Of a stretch of DNA of 64,000 bases, positions 36,403 to 48,330 are shown in pieces. The stretch spans positions 4,617,446 to 4,681,445 of the forward strand of contig NC_090172.1 of NCBI RefSeq assembly GCF_024679245.1. Direction: 5' to 3'. How positions within the stretch are numbered: position 1 is the first letter of the stretch; the number at the start of each line of letters is the position of its first letter. Position numbers and translations under genes: made by a program. The stretch is from Pseudorasbora parva (taxonomy: Eukaryota > Chordata > Actinopteri > Cypriniformes > Gobionidae). The notes under the pieces were generated by a model. The model did no database searches, was not told the origin of the DNA, and worked only from the letters and a program-made list of their open reading frames with translations.

Positions 36403-36884
36403 ACAAAAGACCCCAGGTATGCGTTTAACGCTTTAACTGTCCAAAAAAAACACCATTTTTGAGAATAGATGTGAAAATGCACCATCCAATCTTAAATTGT
36501 TGTAATTCAAGGTAGTTTGTGATATAGACCTGAGTTTGATGATGTTTTAAAGAAGACGCTTTGCAGATTATTGCTGAAGTGGAGAGCAAAATGAAAGTAT
36601 GAAAAAGTTTTGGAAGTCTAAATTTACTCTAAATCAGATATACTCATTTATATATATAGGTGCTTTACCAAAAATAGCGACATGAAATACATTTCAAATA
36701 TTCTTATGTCCAAATATCACGTCTATAACAAAATATGGAACCTTGAGACTCAGACCTTTCCGGCGATATGTGTTTTTGTCAAGATTAGTTAAAGTTTTGA
36801 TCATAAATTTAGTAATATTAAACCTGACACCGCCCACTAGGGGAGGAGACCCTAGGGGATACTTCCATTCAAGCCAATGCATGT

Positions 36885-37045
36885 GGTAATTATTGTTATG
36901 ACAAACTTACTAGAAGTGTGAACTTACTAAGTGTTTATTAAGGAAGCAACACTATTAAAAATGCTCATGTTAACGGTTAGGCAAACCACTAAACTAAGAA
37001 CATTACTTTGTACTCGTTCTGAAATTTTGTGCTATAGAAAAGTAT
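36885..37045. repeat. Inverted repeat arm B (partner 31996-32158)
   Basis: ACTTACTAGAAGTGTGAACT, AAATGCTCATGTTAACGGTT and TAAGAACATTACTTTGTACT are the reverse complement of arm A with modest divergence. Arms are about 4.7 kb apart. Confidence 0.8.
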
Positions 37046-37224
37046 GATTTTAGACATTTTTGAATTTAGGATTACTAAAATATGTAATAGGAAAAAAGGC
37101 GATAAATAATAAGAGCTCCAAGCATCCCGCTTGGGCTTAAGCGGTAAAATGTCATGTTTCCCATTAAGTATCAGTTTTTCTGTCTATTATCGATTCTAAT
37201 AAAAAGGGCAATGGTCGAACTTAA

Positions 37225-37710
37225 AGGATTAGTTCACCCAAAAATGAAATTTGTGTTATTAATGACTCACCCTAATGTCGTTCCACACCTGTAAGACCTC
37301 AGTTCATCTTGTCAAACTGCCAAACTGCTGAAATCACGCAACACTGGCGATCCGAATCATTGATGAATTCACTGATTCATGGCCGTTTGAATCTTTATTT
37401 GAGGAACACGTAAGAGAAGACAATGCTGAATAAAGTCGTAGTTTTTGTTATTTTTGGACCTAAATGTATTTCCGATGCTTCAAGAGACTCTAATTAACCC
37501 ACTGATGTCACATATGGACTACTTTGATGATGTTTTTATTCCCTTTCTGGACATGGACAGTATAGTGTGCATTGACTGCATAAGCTCTCGGACTAAAATA
37601 TAAAATATCTTAAACTGTGTTCTGAAGATGAACGGCAGTCTTACGGGTGTGGAACGACATTAGGGTGAGTCGTTAATGAAATCAATTTAATTTTTGGGTG
37701 AGCTAACCCT
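37225..37710. mobile_element. TTAA-flanked element (AGGATTAGTTCACCC type), complete
   Basis: TTAA at 37221-37224 and 37711-37714. Inverted ends extend well inward: CTCACCCTAATGTCGTTCCA near 37267 pairs with TGGAACGACATTAGGGTGAG near 37650, and AGTTCATCTT with AAGATGAACG. 486 bp, non-coding; reference for the fragment at 20390. Confidence 0.85.
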
Positions 37711-37728
37711 TTAATAATTTGTGGTTAA

Positions 37729-38107
37729 AGGGGCAGTGTGTGAATTTTATCGGCATCTAGTGGTGAGGTTGCAAACTGTAACTGCCCACCGCTCACCCCT
37801 CCCTTTCGGCGCACATAGAGAAGCTACGGTGGCTGACACAGGACAAAGATGTCGTCTGAGACAGCAGAGAGTACCTAGTGCTCTGTAGAGAACTTTGTCC
37901 CTTTAGGGCCACCATAGAAACATGATGGCGCAAAATGGCGACCTCACTGTAAAGGGACCCGCGGTGTGTGTAGATAGAAACGGCTCATTCTAAGGTGATA
38001 AAAACATAAACGGCTCATTATGTAAGGTCTTTATACACCACTGAATAATATAGTTATGTGTATTATATTGCATATCTGTCAATAGTTAAAAACTACACAG
38101 TGAACCT
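37729..38107. mobile_element. TTAA-flanked element (AGGGGCAGTGTGTGAA family)
   Basis: TTAA at 37725-37728 and 38108-38111; ends AGGGGCAGTGTGTGAATTTT and inverse of AGGTTCACTGTGTAGTTTTT. It lies only 14 bp from the preceding TTAA element. GC-rich centre, non-coding. Confidence 0.75.
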
Positions 38108-39156
38108 TTAAGTACTTAGTAATATTAATTAATGACGTACTACTAAAGAATAAGAATTTGGTTTAGGATTAGTTGCATGCAACTATGCAATATTTGTGCA
38201 ATGTAAGTACATGAGTAACCCAATTGTGTTTGGAATATAAGAATCTAGTTTGTTGTATTTATATCCATACCCTGACCTTTAACTGTCTGGAGATACAGGG
38301 TTTCCTCCCATATGAAACAGAAAAACAACACAGTCCATCAGTCCACACAGATGGAGCCTATGGAGCTCCCTCATGTGTGTGTAGAGGGAAAAGTGTGTTT
38401 CTAATGGCGAAAACCAAACAGTGCCTTATTGACATGGAGTCATACCAACTGCTCTGCTTCCCTGGCACTAGCTGTGTGCCCGTCTCTCAGGATGGGACAG
38501 GCCATGATGAGTCTCTGGACAGAGAGCTGAGAGATAATAACAGGTTCGCAGTCACTCAGGCTTCTTAGTGGGAGTGTAACAACAGGCCCGATTCACTGAA
38601 GGATAAACACTGAAGACGGGAGGGAGGAAAGCCATTCGGTCTACAAAAGAGGAGCCGAGAAAAAGAGCTTGATGTTATTGTTTGGATCCCAAGTAAAATC
38701 ACTTATACTCTTGTGTTTAAAATCTAGTCCATGTTACAGCTAACTCTGGCCAGGACTGAAAAAGGAATTGGCTGTCTGATTGATGTAAAGTTACTGACCG
38801 CTCCGTTGTTATCTCAAGTGTCTTTCATTGCTATGATTCAGTTATTTAGATACACATTTTCTGTGATGAAAATGTCTTTATATTGTAGGTCATTTTTTTT
38901 TTTTTTTTTTTTGGTTTTTTTGTGGTGCAGTCAAAAGTTAGATTTTAACTAGATATTTGCATGTTAACAGCTCTTTGAAATCAGTTAATGGTCGCATGGG
39001 TTGCAGTTAAACAAATGTAGTATTATTAATCTTTTTTTTATTTTTTTATTTTTTTATTTTAATTTGACATTTTATACTAGCGTGACAAGCCAGACCCACA
39101 TCAAGATGTTGGGTCTGGGAACTCACTGTAGGCAGGGCTCAATCCGAGGGGTGGGT

Positions 39157-39293
39157 GTAATGACGTTTGTTCGTATGGGAAGAAGGAGGCGGGAACCGGC
39201 AAACATTAAAAGACTTTAATAAATTAAAAAAACAACTGAAAGTAAAGGCGGGAGCCCATCATGGACGACTGCCGCACACACATAACAAAACGT
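39157..39293. mobile_element. LTR-like fragment inside the MITE
   Basis: TGTAATGACGTTTGTTCGTA and GGAGGCGGGAACCGGC open an unrelated insertion replacing about 80 bp of the host relative to the 17880 copy. The start resembles the solo LTR at 29918 (TGTAATGAATGTTCGTGGGG). It carries a TTAATAAATTAAA tract. Right limit approximate; no duplication identified. Confidence 0.4.
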
Positions 39294-39429
39294 GATAGAT
39301 CATACTTTTGGCGTATCCGGTCAAATAGCAGGGAATTCACACAGAACTGTTGCAACTCTGCCATCATGTTAAGCCCGCCCACTGACTCTATACGCGATGT
39401 GATTGGCCTGACTAGAGTTTGGTTTTTAC

Positions 39430-40740
39430 TAGGGATGCACCGAATCCAGGATTCGGGTTCAGATTCGGCCGAATATTGGGCTTTTTGACTGGGTTCGGTT
39501 TCTTGCCGAACCTTAGAATTTTTTTCCACCGAACCGAACCCGCTTGCACTACGTGATACTGGTCGAACATGATGCCGCGGTTGATTATGGCAACGTGTTT
39601 ATTAGGTGGACCGTTCGAATGCAGTAGGCTGTGAGAAAGTGAAAATAGAACTTGTGAACAGAAAATGTGTTGTTTGGGAGTACTTTCAGTCACAAGAAGG
39701 CAATTCAAGTCGAGCTATATGTTCAATTTGCAATGCCGATTTGTCTCGTGGTGGCAAGAACCCTAAACAATAGCTGCTGGATGTCCGGTTCGCGAACGAA
39801 TCGTTCTTTTTAACCGGATCTTTTTAGTGATCCAAATCGGACTGAATCGTTATAAACGGCTCGCGTCTCAAATCAGCGCTGATCCCACAAGTTACTATAG
39901 TTACTCACTTTCTGACATGAGTGACAGTCCCTCAGACTAGAAATAAACTAATATCTTGAAGTAGATGTATTAACTCCAACAGTTGACTGAACTGAGACAT
40001 GTTTTGCTGTGAGAACCGGTAAGCTGAGATACTGCATGTCTGATAGCGTCGTCTTGAACCAAACTGTTTCTCTCGGAGTGGGACGGCTGCTGTTTCTCTC
40101 GGAAAACTGATGCTGATAATATATGAGCACGGGTGAACCAAGGATTTGTGTAAATTTATGTTATGTCAATGTAAGTTTATTTAATCTGTGTAAAACATCA
40201 GTGTTTGCACGACAGTGGCTGTATTGAGTGCGTTTGCAAAACATGATTTAAAAAACGTATCCAAGATGATGATGACAATAATAATTATTACTATACTAAG
40301 TTTTGATTACAAATAATTTATATGAATGTGTTTCAGTGTATTTTCATCCGCCGGGATGATAGAAATTACATCATTACGTAAGGACGTAAAAGGACCGGTG
40401 ATTCGTTTTTTTTAACCGGTTCATTGAAACGAACTGTCTGAAAGAACCGTTTCACGGAAAAGAACCGAACTTCCCATCAGAGAGAATAAGAGTTGTGCAT
40501 GAAGGAATCTACAGACAGCAATACGGCACAGTCATCCTGGCATAATGTTGCCTTTGTTAAATTAAAATTAAATTAAAAATACACTGCTGTGGACGTTGAT
40601 TATGTTATTAATGTGTTTACTGTGATAATGGACTGAGGATGGGAGTTGGATCCAGTATTCGGTTTCGGATTCGGCAGAATCTTAACCAGTGGATTTGGTA
40701 TTCGACCGTACCTCAAAAATCTGGATTCGGTGCATCCCTA
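39430..40740. mobile_element. hAT-type non-autonomous element, 8-bp duplication
   Basis: Ends TAGGGATGCACCGAATCCAG and inverse of TAGGGATGCACCGAATCCAG. GTTTTTAC at 39422-39429 recurs at 40741-40748, a perfect 8-bp target duplication as expected for hAT. No transposase frame. At about 39780-40470 there is a sub-region rich in GAACGAATCGTTC, TTTAACCGG and AAGAACCG motifs that may be a further nested repeat. Confidence 0.9.
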
Positions 40741-42723
40741 GTTTTTACAGCTCGGAAGCCAACGGAGAGTTGCTGGATGACCCTGGCTGCAAATTAGATT
40801 AAGTAGAAAATTGTGTTTTTGTGCATTTTCCATAACAATACATTTAACATTTTATGACTTTTTTCAAGTTCACTTTTTCTGAAATTCAGCAATAATCTGC
40901 CAACAAGGTTTGTCTTTAAAAAGACCAAACATCATTCTGTCCTCTAAAGCTTTCAAGATTTATGAAGACATCTTATTTTCAGGTCTATGCTCAAACAGGC
41001 AATACATGGATTATATCTACTGCATAAATATAATTTAGTACCATAAAATACAAAATATTAAATAAAAAACATAATCAAACTAAAATATATTTCACCGACA
41101 CACGAACAGTATCAGAGGGTTAAATATCAGCTTTTTTATTAACTCATTCAACATATTTTATAGAAATTAATAGTATAGGATTTACAGGAAAGTAAACAGC
41201 TTGGAGCTTGCTGTTTTTTTGCATGATATCTGCATGGAATATGCATCAGAGGTTCCCTGAGTGGTCCGTGTGTGGGCCGTCTGAGGGTAAAACTACAGTA
41301 CATCATTTATGAGTTTGCTGGAATGGAAAGTGAAGGGTTGGAATGCATTGTGCTGGATGTCTGTTTTATTGTTTGGCAGGACATTGCTGCTGTTGTACAA
41401 ACCGTGCAGCACTATAGCGGGATTCATTTAGCCAAATGTCCAGCAGCTGTTTGTCACTGGAACATATGAATTGTGTGCCGGCCTTTCATTCTCTCCCTTT
41501 AGGAATGACTGTGTCCTCTCCATGCACTCAACACTAATGACACATCCACGCTAGATCCAGCCTCGTCCGCCAGTTCATTCAGACCTCTAATGTGTGTGTA
41601 TTACGCAGGCTGTGGCTTTGGGTTTATAGTAATGAGCTAATCAAAATATCGGTTAACCATTGGAAGAACCTGCAAAACAAATAAAGAAAGGTATGATGAC
41701 AGTCCAGCTGGAAAAACAAACACTCCGACTCATCCCAACGATGAATCTCTTCATATTGATTTTACTCCCTGTTTACAGCTGGTTTCAAGATGTGTTTTGG
41801 TCGATTGGATCACAAGTAGAGGGGTTAGACACATTCCCGTTTACACCTGGTGTTTTAATCCGTCTCTTTTGTCCACTTTCAACCACTTCTGTCCTGATTT
41901 CTCTGAGGGGAGGGTCAATGGGTGGGTATATGTATGGGCTTTTTCAGATCTTTCCATCTAATAGACGAAATAATCTAATGAAATTTACATATAAACTAGA
42001 CCGGAGACAATGATAAAGCACACAGAGAGCCTCAGTTTCTGTTCTGACAGCCGCAAGACTAGCCGAACGCTGTGAGTGTGTGTTAGAAATCAGGAATGTG
42101 GACAGGAGAGTTCAACTTCACTGGAAACACAGTCGATAAACTTTAAAGGTCCTACCATACCACCTGTACAAGTGTTTTTTGCTAGTTTCAGCCCCAGGAA
42201 AGTTATCATTTTCACGTCCAGTCCTATATTGTTTAAATAACAAATGCACTTGGCCGATTGTTGATCCCTAGTTTTTCCACTTGCAAATTCCTCCATGTAA
42301 ATAGCGAAACCACCATGGCACAAGTGCAACTGGCTTTTAAAGGGAATGGGAGGTGAGACTAATTGGTTTAGTGCACGTTACGCCCAAAACACACCTTTTA
42401 GACCATCCACCGCATGCAGCAACCATTTTTTCTGACCTTAAACTAGCAAAAGTGGATTCAAACATGCCCTAAGTGCACTTGCGCCATGAGCTTCAGACTA
42501 TGCACTTCAATCTTTTAAATACGGCCCTAAATCCTTGATTTTAAAATATGCTGTTCAATATTCACTTGCCCTCTTTTGGAGTTACAGTAAATTGAGAGTA
42601 CATTGAAATCAATATACGTTTTATTTATGACTCATGTAAACAGTCCGATATGTTCGTTTAGACTATTTTCTTCAAAGAAATAATGATAAAAGATTATGGC
42701 ACACTAATAAATAAGGTTGTTGT

Positions 42724-42862
42724 AAGGTTGCCACGATTATGGCACACTAATAAATAAGGTTGGTCACTTAAATTAGGTGTATTAAATAACTACGACTTTT
42801 GCCTCAATAAACTGCTAATTATGGCTTATTGATAGTTTGTAAGGTAGTTGTTAAATTTAGGA
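42724..42862. repeat. Left part of a GGTAACACTTTA-type element, split by insertion
   Basis: AAATAACTACGACTTTTGCC and TCAATAAACTGCTAATTATG match 13410-13440. The copy continues after 44137 with TGGCATTAATATTTGCTTTA and AACAGCCAATATCC up to about 44262. Confidence 0.75.
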
Positions 42863-42866
42863 TTAA

Positions 42867-44133
42867 AGGGGTCATATAATGAGATTTTTGTACAAGTTAA
42901 AGATCCCGTTCTTCACGTGTTTTTGAAGCTTTGATTACGTTTACAGTGTGCAATATAACATGAGTTCATGTTTCGTGTGTAAAAAAACACAGTATTTTCA
43001 CACAATTGACTTATCTGTACAGCGCTTTTTCCTCTGTCCTAAAAACGGCCTGATGATTTCCTTGTGCTATGAAGTCCCTCCTTCAGAAACACGTAACGAG
43101 TTCTGATTGGGCCAGTGCTTCCCGTGTTTGATTGGACAGCAGCTTAGCGCACATTGCCCGGAAAGGTCCCGCCTCTTACCATAACGGGAAGATGCAAGCG
43201 CTGAATGCACGCTCTTCTCCACGTGAGAGAGCAACGAGACCACGCCCCCTATTTTGCGTGTTCTTGTGGGCGAAGGGTTAGTCAACAAACGGTTCTAGTG
43301 ACGTCATTACATCCCTGCACTTCCTGCTGTAGTCCAAACCGGCCGCTCGCTGTAGGCTTAGAAAGGGAACTTCTGTTAAATAAAATATCTCGCTTCGCAT
43401 TGAACTTTGAGCTTTATAATTTTACAGGTATTATTTATGCTCTAACAGCAACATTACACACTAACTAAAGTTTGAAAGATGGAATCGACCTTTAATATGA
43501 TTATTTAGTGTCTAAATTAAAACTTTGTAATATACTTTAAATAAAAATTATATTTAGTATTCTAAGAAATCACTCATTTGACCTGGTGAAAAACAGCTCT
43601 GTTTTCAAGTTGTTTCTGTGCATGTGCCTTTTATGCTAATGAGCTTTGCTAACCCCACCCCTCTGTTCTGTGGGGGCTTTGAGTGGGAAGCGTTGCTTAG
43701 ACAACAGGAGAAAGTTTGACAACGCGAGTCTCTCGAGAAACATCTGTGCTAGTTCAACCGTATCAATTCGATATATCAGATAAATCAACATCAAAATGAC
43801 TGCTGTGTTCATTATTACACCCAAGAACAGAACACCACAATCGCTTACACGCCATTCTGCTCCAGCGGATCCACAATGGCGGACAGCTTGCGCTCGCTCA
43901 GGGCGGGTCTGAGCTGAAACGCTGCTGTCAATCAACAGTTGTGGGAGGGGCGTGTGTGTGTGACGTCACACATCGAAGGGCTTGATTTCAGACAGGTGAA
44001 AACATATAAGGAGATTTAAAAAAAAAAACTTGATGGATTTTTATCATTTTTAGGATGGTTGTGTACAGTCACTACCAACACACATTGCTGTATAATCAAC
44101 TTGTAAAAGTGCATGTACCATTATATGACCCCT
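42867..44133. mobile_element. TTAA-flanked element (AGGGGTCATATAATG family)
   Basis: TTAA at 42863-42866 and 44134-44137; ends AGGGGTCATATAATGAGATT and inverse of AGGGGTCATATAATGGTACA. 1267 bp, non-coding, inserted into an older GGTAACACTTTA-type element that resumes on the right. Confidence 0.88.
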
Positions 44134-44137
44134 TTAA

Positions 44138-44262
44138 ATGATATGGCCATGGCATTAATATTTGCTTTATAAGGTCTAATAAACAGCCAATATCCGATTA
44201 ATATGCATGATAATAAGCAACTAGTTATAATAGTGAACATTGGACTCGAAACTAAAGTGTAA
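44138..44262. repeat. Right part of the split GGTAACACTTTA-type element
   Basis: TGGCATTAATATTTGCTTTA, AATAAACAGCCAATATCCGA and TGATAATAAGCAACTAGTTA continue the element interrupted at 42862. Confidence 0.75.
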
Positions 44263-45347
44263 GCAAAATATTTCTTTCAAGATTTGAATTATTTTTTCTT
44301 CATTACAATATCACGTTTGCATCTCCCTGACTTCATGAGGATGGAAACCATCTGGTTTTAACTGGATTTTCCAGTAGAGTAACACTCGACTCTTGATGGT
44401 GGCATCAGAAGGAATAGTGTCACTGCCCTCATTCAAGCCTTGGCACAGCTTTAGTAGCTGCTCTGTTTGGAGTCACAGCCATAGAGCTGAACAGTTAAGG
44501 ATGGAGACCATGCCAGAACCTTCTGAGCTGTTGACAAGGCGGCCTTTCATCTCGCTCGCTTGTATCTTATGACGGCATCAATCACAGGCTGGCTGCTCTG
44601 AGGCAGGTTGGGTCAGCGCCACCGGTAGTTTGGTGTTGGATTTCTGTTGACGGATGCCAGTAGTTTGGCCTCAGAGCCACACACTGGATATCCATCACGG
44701 CATATGCAGCGCTAGCTGTTAGCCCTAACCAGCCTGTAGCCGTGAGCTGCTACACATTAGTTCTGGGTTATTTGAGGCGACGCCACACATAGAACCAAAG
44801 CATTACTGCTCCCTAAACACTCCTAAAGACCCTGAATGGAGAACAGTATGCGTCCAACTTACACAAGTTGAAGAATTTTAAGGAACACTGTAAGAGCGAG
44901 GAGATGGCTCACTTGTTGAAAAATGAATTGGGCATGAATTGGGAGGAATTGGGCCGTTTAACTCTTTCCCTGTAGGCGTTTTTGAAAAAAGTTGCCAGCC
45001 AGCACCAGCGTTTTTGATCATTTTTACAAAAGTTTTATGACCCCTGCATAGTTTGTTCTATGAATATCTGAACATGCAATATATCAAAAGAGAGAATAGA
45101 TTTCTTTATTTTAGATTTATGCATTCTTTTTTTATCAACATTTGAGTGTGGAGCTTTTGTCTAAGACTACGTCTGGATCGGATTCAGAGCGATGATCAAA
45201 GCACAGATGGAGTCGATGGAGTTCATCAACTCCCCTTCACAGTCCTGTAGCTCGTCCTGGGTCCACATTTCATTCAGAAACATTGGGCAGTTTTGATTCA
45301 TATGCTGTTTAATGTTGATGATCATGCTATATGCATATGCTTACATA

Positions 45348-46061
45348 CAGGAACGTTTCTATTAATTTAGATGCCCTAAGCGAAATCCTTATTGGCACCC
45401 CCCAGCCAAATCTTAAAAAGCAACATGAATTAGCTAATTTTATTATACAATTTTTAAGGTTTTATATGAGACAATTACAAAACACACTGATCCTTTAACA
45501 ATGCATTGGTGCAAACACACACTCAGAGGTGCAGGTAAGAGCAAAAAGCTTTATAGAGTCAAAATATAATATATCATGAAATGAAAGTAGTTATATCTTG
45601 CCTCTACAATAAACATCAAGCAATTTACGCTATTTCTCGAATGCCACAAATTCGGCCCTAACAAAATACAGATTTGTGCTCTTTTTAGTGGTCCTGTTTT
45701 TTTTAATTGGCCTTTGTATTTAGCTTTATTGTGTGGTTAAAAAAGTGCTACCTTGGCAAAGCATTAACCGAGCTCTTTGATCTAAGGGTGTTGAGTGCTC
45801 CAAATGCAAACTTTATATGCAATAATCAGACAGTAGTTTACAGTACTCTGATCCAATATAGAAATCGTCTGATTGACAGTACTGTAGCCCAATAGTGTTG
45901 GGGGAACCAATGGGGGCAGCAACCATATTTCTGGTTGGCTGTGAAACTCTCTACACACACCCCTGTCAAAATGTAGTACCAGATATTAAACTCACTGTCG
46001 CCCCTTCATCTGATGGGCCTTAGGTGACCGCCTAGTTCGCCTATGCCTAAAAACGGCCCTG
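45348..46061. mobile_element. hAT-type non-autonomous element, 8-bp duplication
   Basis: CTTACATA at 45340-45347 recurs at 46062-46069. Left end CAGGAACGTTTCTATTAATT; inverse of the right end reads CAGGGCCGTTTTTAGGCATA. 714 bp with no transposase frame. Confidence 0.85.
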
Positions 46062-47649
46062 CTTACATATGATATCACTTGTTTCTGTTGCTTCTTCGCC
46101 TGTGTTTTGATCAGGAGATTCTGTAGTCTTTTAGGAGCGTAATAGCGCCACCTTCTGTATTAAAGTGGAAACACAGAAAGCCAAGATATTCCGTCAATGG
46201 GAGTTAATATGTGTAAAGACGTAAAATAAGACAAAAATACTCCAAAATGGGAGCTACTCTAGCTAGTTAGGAAGCACATTTTAATTTTGCATTTATTGAT
46301 AATTGTAGTTATTTAGAATAAATTTGGGTTGAATGAATGACGCCATCGCCACTGCATTTTGTGACAAATCAATAAAATACCGTAGATTAAATTACAAGCC
46401 ATTTTTTGTCTTGTATTGTATTATTTTGTCCTTTTTGTTTTTTCCATTGAGAATACTATGCTAATTGTCTATATATTTGTACATATTGTTTTCTAATTTA
46501 TTCGTATGATCCATTTACAAAGAATCTAAGTGAGTCTTTCAGAGAAAATCAAGTGAAATCAAAGGCAAAACACCACAAAGGATCCTGTCAGTAACCAGGC
46601 CTGTGTCTCTGTGGCACTTGACTAGAGACACGTGAAGAGATCATAAGACACTTGCAGCACTCTTAAAAGAGTGTACGAGTAATAACGTCACAGTCCATGA
46701 AAGGAAAACATGTAATGTCTTGAGTGGAAAAGCTCTACCGTGGGCCTACGTGTTTCACTGCATGTTCTTCAGCCCAAAAGGACAAAGACCCTCTTTATAA
46801 GACCTGCTGCTTTTCCTTTGGGTTGAGGTATGTGTTATGTTTGAGGTAGGGTGGAGTTTCTTTGAGCACAAGTCTTTTAAATTACTCTTTCTCAGTCAAG
46901 TCCTGTGGTCTGGCGTGTGTTTTGGGCACTGTCAGGTTGACTGTTAGCCTTAGACATCCACCAGAGAACTGTTGCATTTAAAGTTATTTTGGTACTGGAA
47001 TTGGTGTAGGAATGATTTGCTCTTCTTTAGGTGTTCATTTATTATTTATTTTGTCTAATTTTATAATGCCTGTATAGTACTTTATTGTACCCTCTCACCT
47101 CCACTGGGTGTTTTTTTTTTTTTCAACGCCCAAAAAAGTAAATAAAATAATAATAATATTAGGACATACTTGTTGTGTCCTAGATTTTTTTTTGAATGCA
47201 ACTCATGGATCTGGATACTTCACAGCTGAGACAGGCAGAGAAATTAAAATAGTCCGTGTGAGAACGCTGGTGTATAATATGGCTGAGAGATCAGGTTGAG
47301 CGGAGGTGGTCTCCCCATCCCTGTGTTTTCTGGCCCAGAGAGCAGCCATATTCTCAACCTCTTACTGTGACCTCTCTCTTCTTCTCTCTAAACTATTGAT
47401 TTCTTGCCCAGCGTCACAGCATGTTCCCTGAGCCGAAAATTCACCCCACTCCCCGGCTGAATGTCGATTGGTTTGTCAATAGGGCAAAGGAATTGCAAAT
47501 GAATTGCTGCAGAAATCATTTTATAAATTTTTTACCCAAATTATTTTGTGCATTTATCAAGGACATCCATTCAACCCTGCTACCAAGATTATTGTAAGAA
47601 ACCATGTTACCTTTTTTTTTATTTATTGTAATATAATTGTTTTTGGTAA

Positions 47650-47945
47650 CAGGGATGAAAGGCTTAGTTCTCCCCAAAATGAAAATAACCCCTTGATGTA
47701 ATCCCCTTCAAGTCATCCTACAGGTGTTTATGACATTCTTCTTTCAGATGAATAAAATCAAAGTTATATTAAAAATGTCCTGGCTAATCCAAGCTTTATA
47801 ATGACAGTGAATGGTTGTTTTGAAGTCCATAAAGGTGCACCTATCCATCATATAACTGCTCCACACAGCTCCAGGGGTTAATGGAGGCCTTATGAAGCGA
47901 AGTGATGCATTTGTGTGAGAAAAATATCCATATTTAAAACTTTAT
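47650..47945. mobile_element. Partial copy of the GTTAGTTCACCC-type family
   Basis: GGCTTAGTTCTCCCCAAAAT starts a degraded copy; TTCAAGTCATCCTACAGGTG and GACATTCTTCTTTCAGATGA are typical interior phrases. No right terminal repeat. Confidence 0.55.
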
Positions 47946-48009
47946 GGTTCAAACCAGAGACCTTCTGATTACCGAGCCTGACCTTTAACCGCTAAACCAC
48001 ACCGCCACA
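47946..48009 (-). repeat. tRNA-derived SINE-like fragment
   Basis: On the - strand it reads GTGGCGGTGTGGTTTAGCGG, then AATCAGAAGGTCTCTGGTTT and GAACC. The TGGTTTAGCGG stretch resembles an A box and GGTTTGAACC a B box. It cannot be a functional tRNA (no credible acceptor or anticodon arms), so it is most likely a SINE head. Confidence 0.45.
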
Positions 48010-48180
48010 CTTTTGAGGCGGCCTTTTTTCTTAGCAATTCTCCCTTTGCAAGATTGATTCCATTTTGTTACATGTGAGAAGGGAAATTTATACTGCAGTT
48101 ATTGAATTAGTGTTAGGCTGAGTATACATTTAACTTTCTAAAAGGTGAGTATTGACCGTCTTTTTCTCTTCTCCGCACAG

Positions 48181-48317
48181 CACGGGCCGCTTTGAGCAGC
48201 TCGGCGGGGGCAGTCTGCGGATCTTCAATCTCACCGAGGAGGACGCCGGGGTCTACATCTGCCTGGCAGACAACGCCAACGGATCCATTGAGGCCAAGAC
48301 CGAGCTCACGCTGAAAG
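48181..48317 (+). CDS. neo1: Neogenin exon encoding the second half of Ig domain 3
   Basis: This 137-bp exon (phase 2 in, phase 1 out) completes Ig3. Numbered across the joined domain, it gives GGGSLRIFNL, then the F-strand DAGVYICLADN with the second cysteine at residue 78, and ends with ELTLK at residue 96. NLT at 67-69 and NGS at 84-86 are N-glycosylation sequons. Acceptor CGCACAG after a pyrimidine tract; donor AAAG|GTAGAC. Joined to 28105-28255 the domain is 288 bp (96 codons), in frame. The wording around SLxIxNLTEEDAGxYxCxADN fits neogenin Ig3. A hAT element starts 13 nt downstream of the exon edge. Confidence 0.92.
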
Positions 48318-48330
48318 GTAGACTTAAACC

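Larger units (their letters stand above)
39078..40801. mobile_element. Second copy of the 17880 MITE, broken by two insertions
   Basis: TAGCGTGACAAGCCAGACCC, ACATCAAGATGTTGGGTCTG and CTCAATCCGAGGGG match the left of the 17880 element. GCGTATCCGGTC, CCGCCCACTGACTCTATACG, CAGCTCGGAAGCCAAC and GCAAATTAGATTAA are later parts. The right terminal repeat is missing after about 40801. Inside lie an LTR-like piece (39157-39293) and a hAT element (39430-40740). Confidence 0.75.

Noticed and set aside
38224..38568. 114-codon + strand frame in the Ig3-splitting intron
   Set aside because: No domain, no neogenin similarity and no compatible splice pair; neogenin needs no extra sequence here since 28255 joins 48181 in frame.
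47946..48009. Possible tRNA gene on the - strand
   Set aside because: A and B box-like motifs are present but no cloverleaf with a credible anticodon and acceptor stem; better explained as a SINE head.
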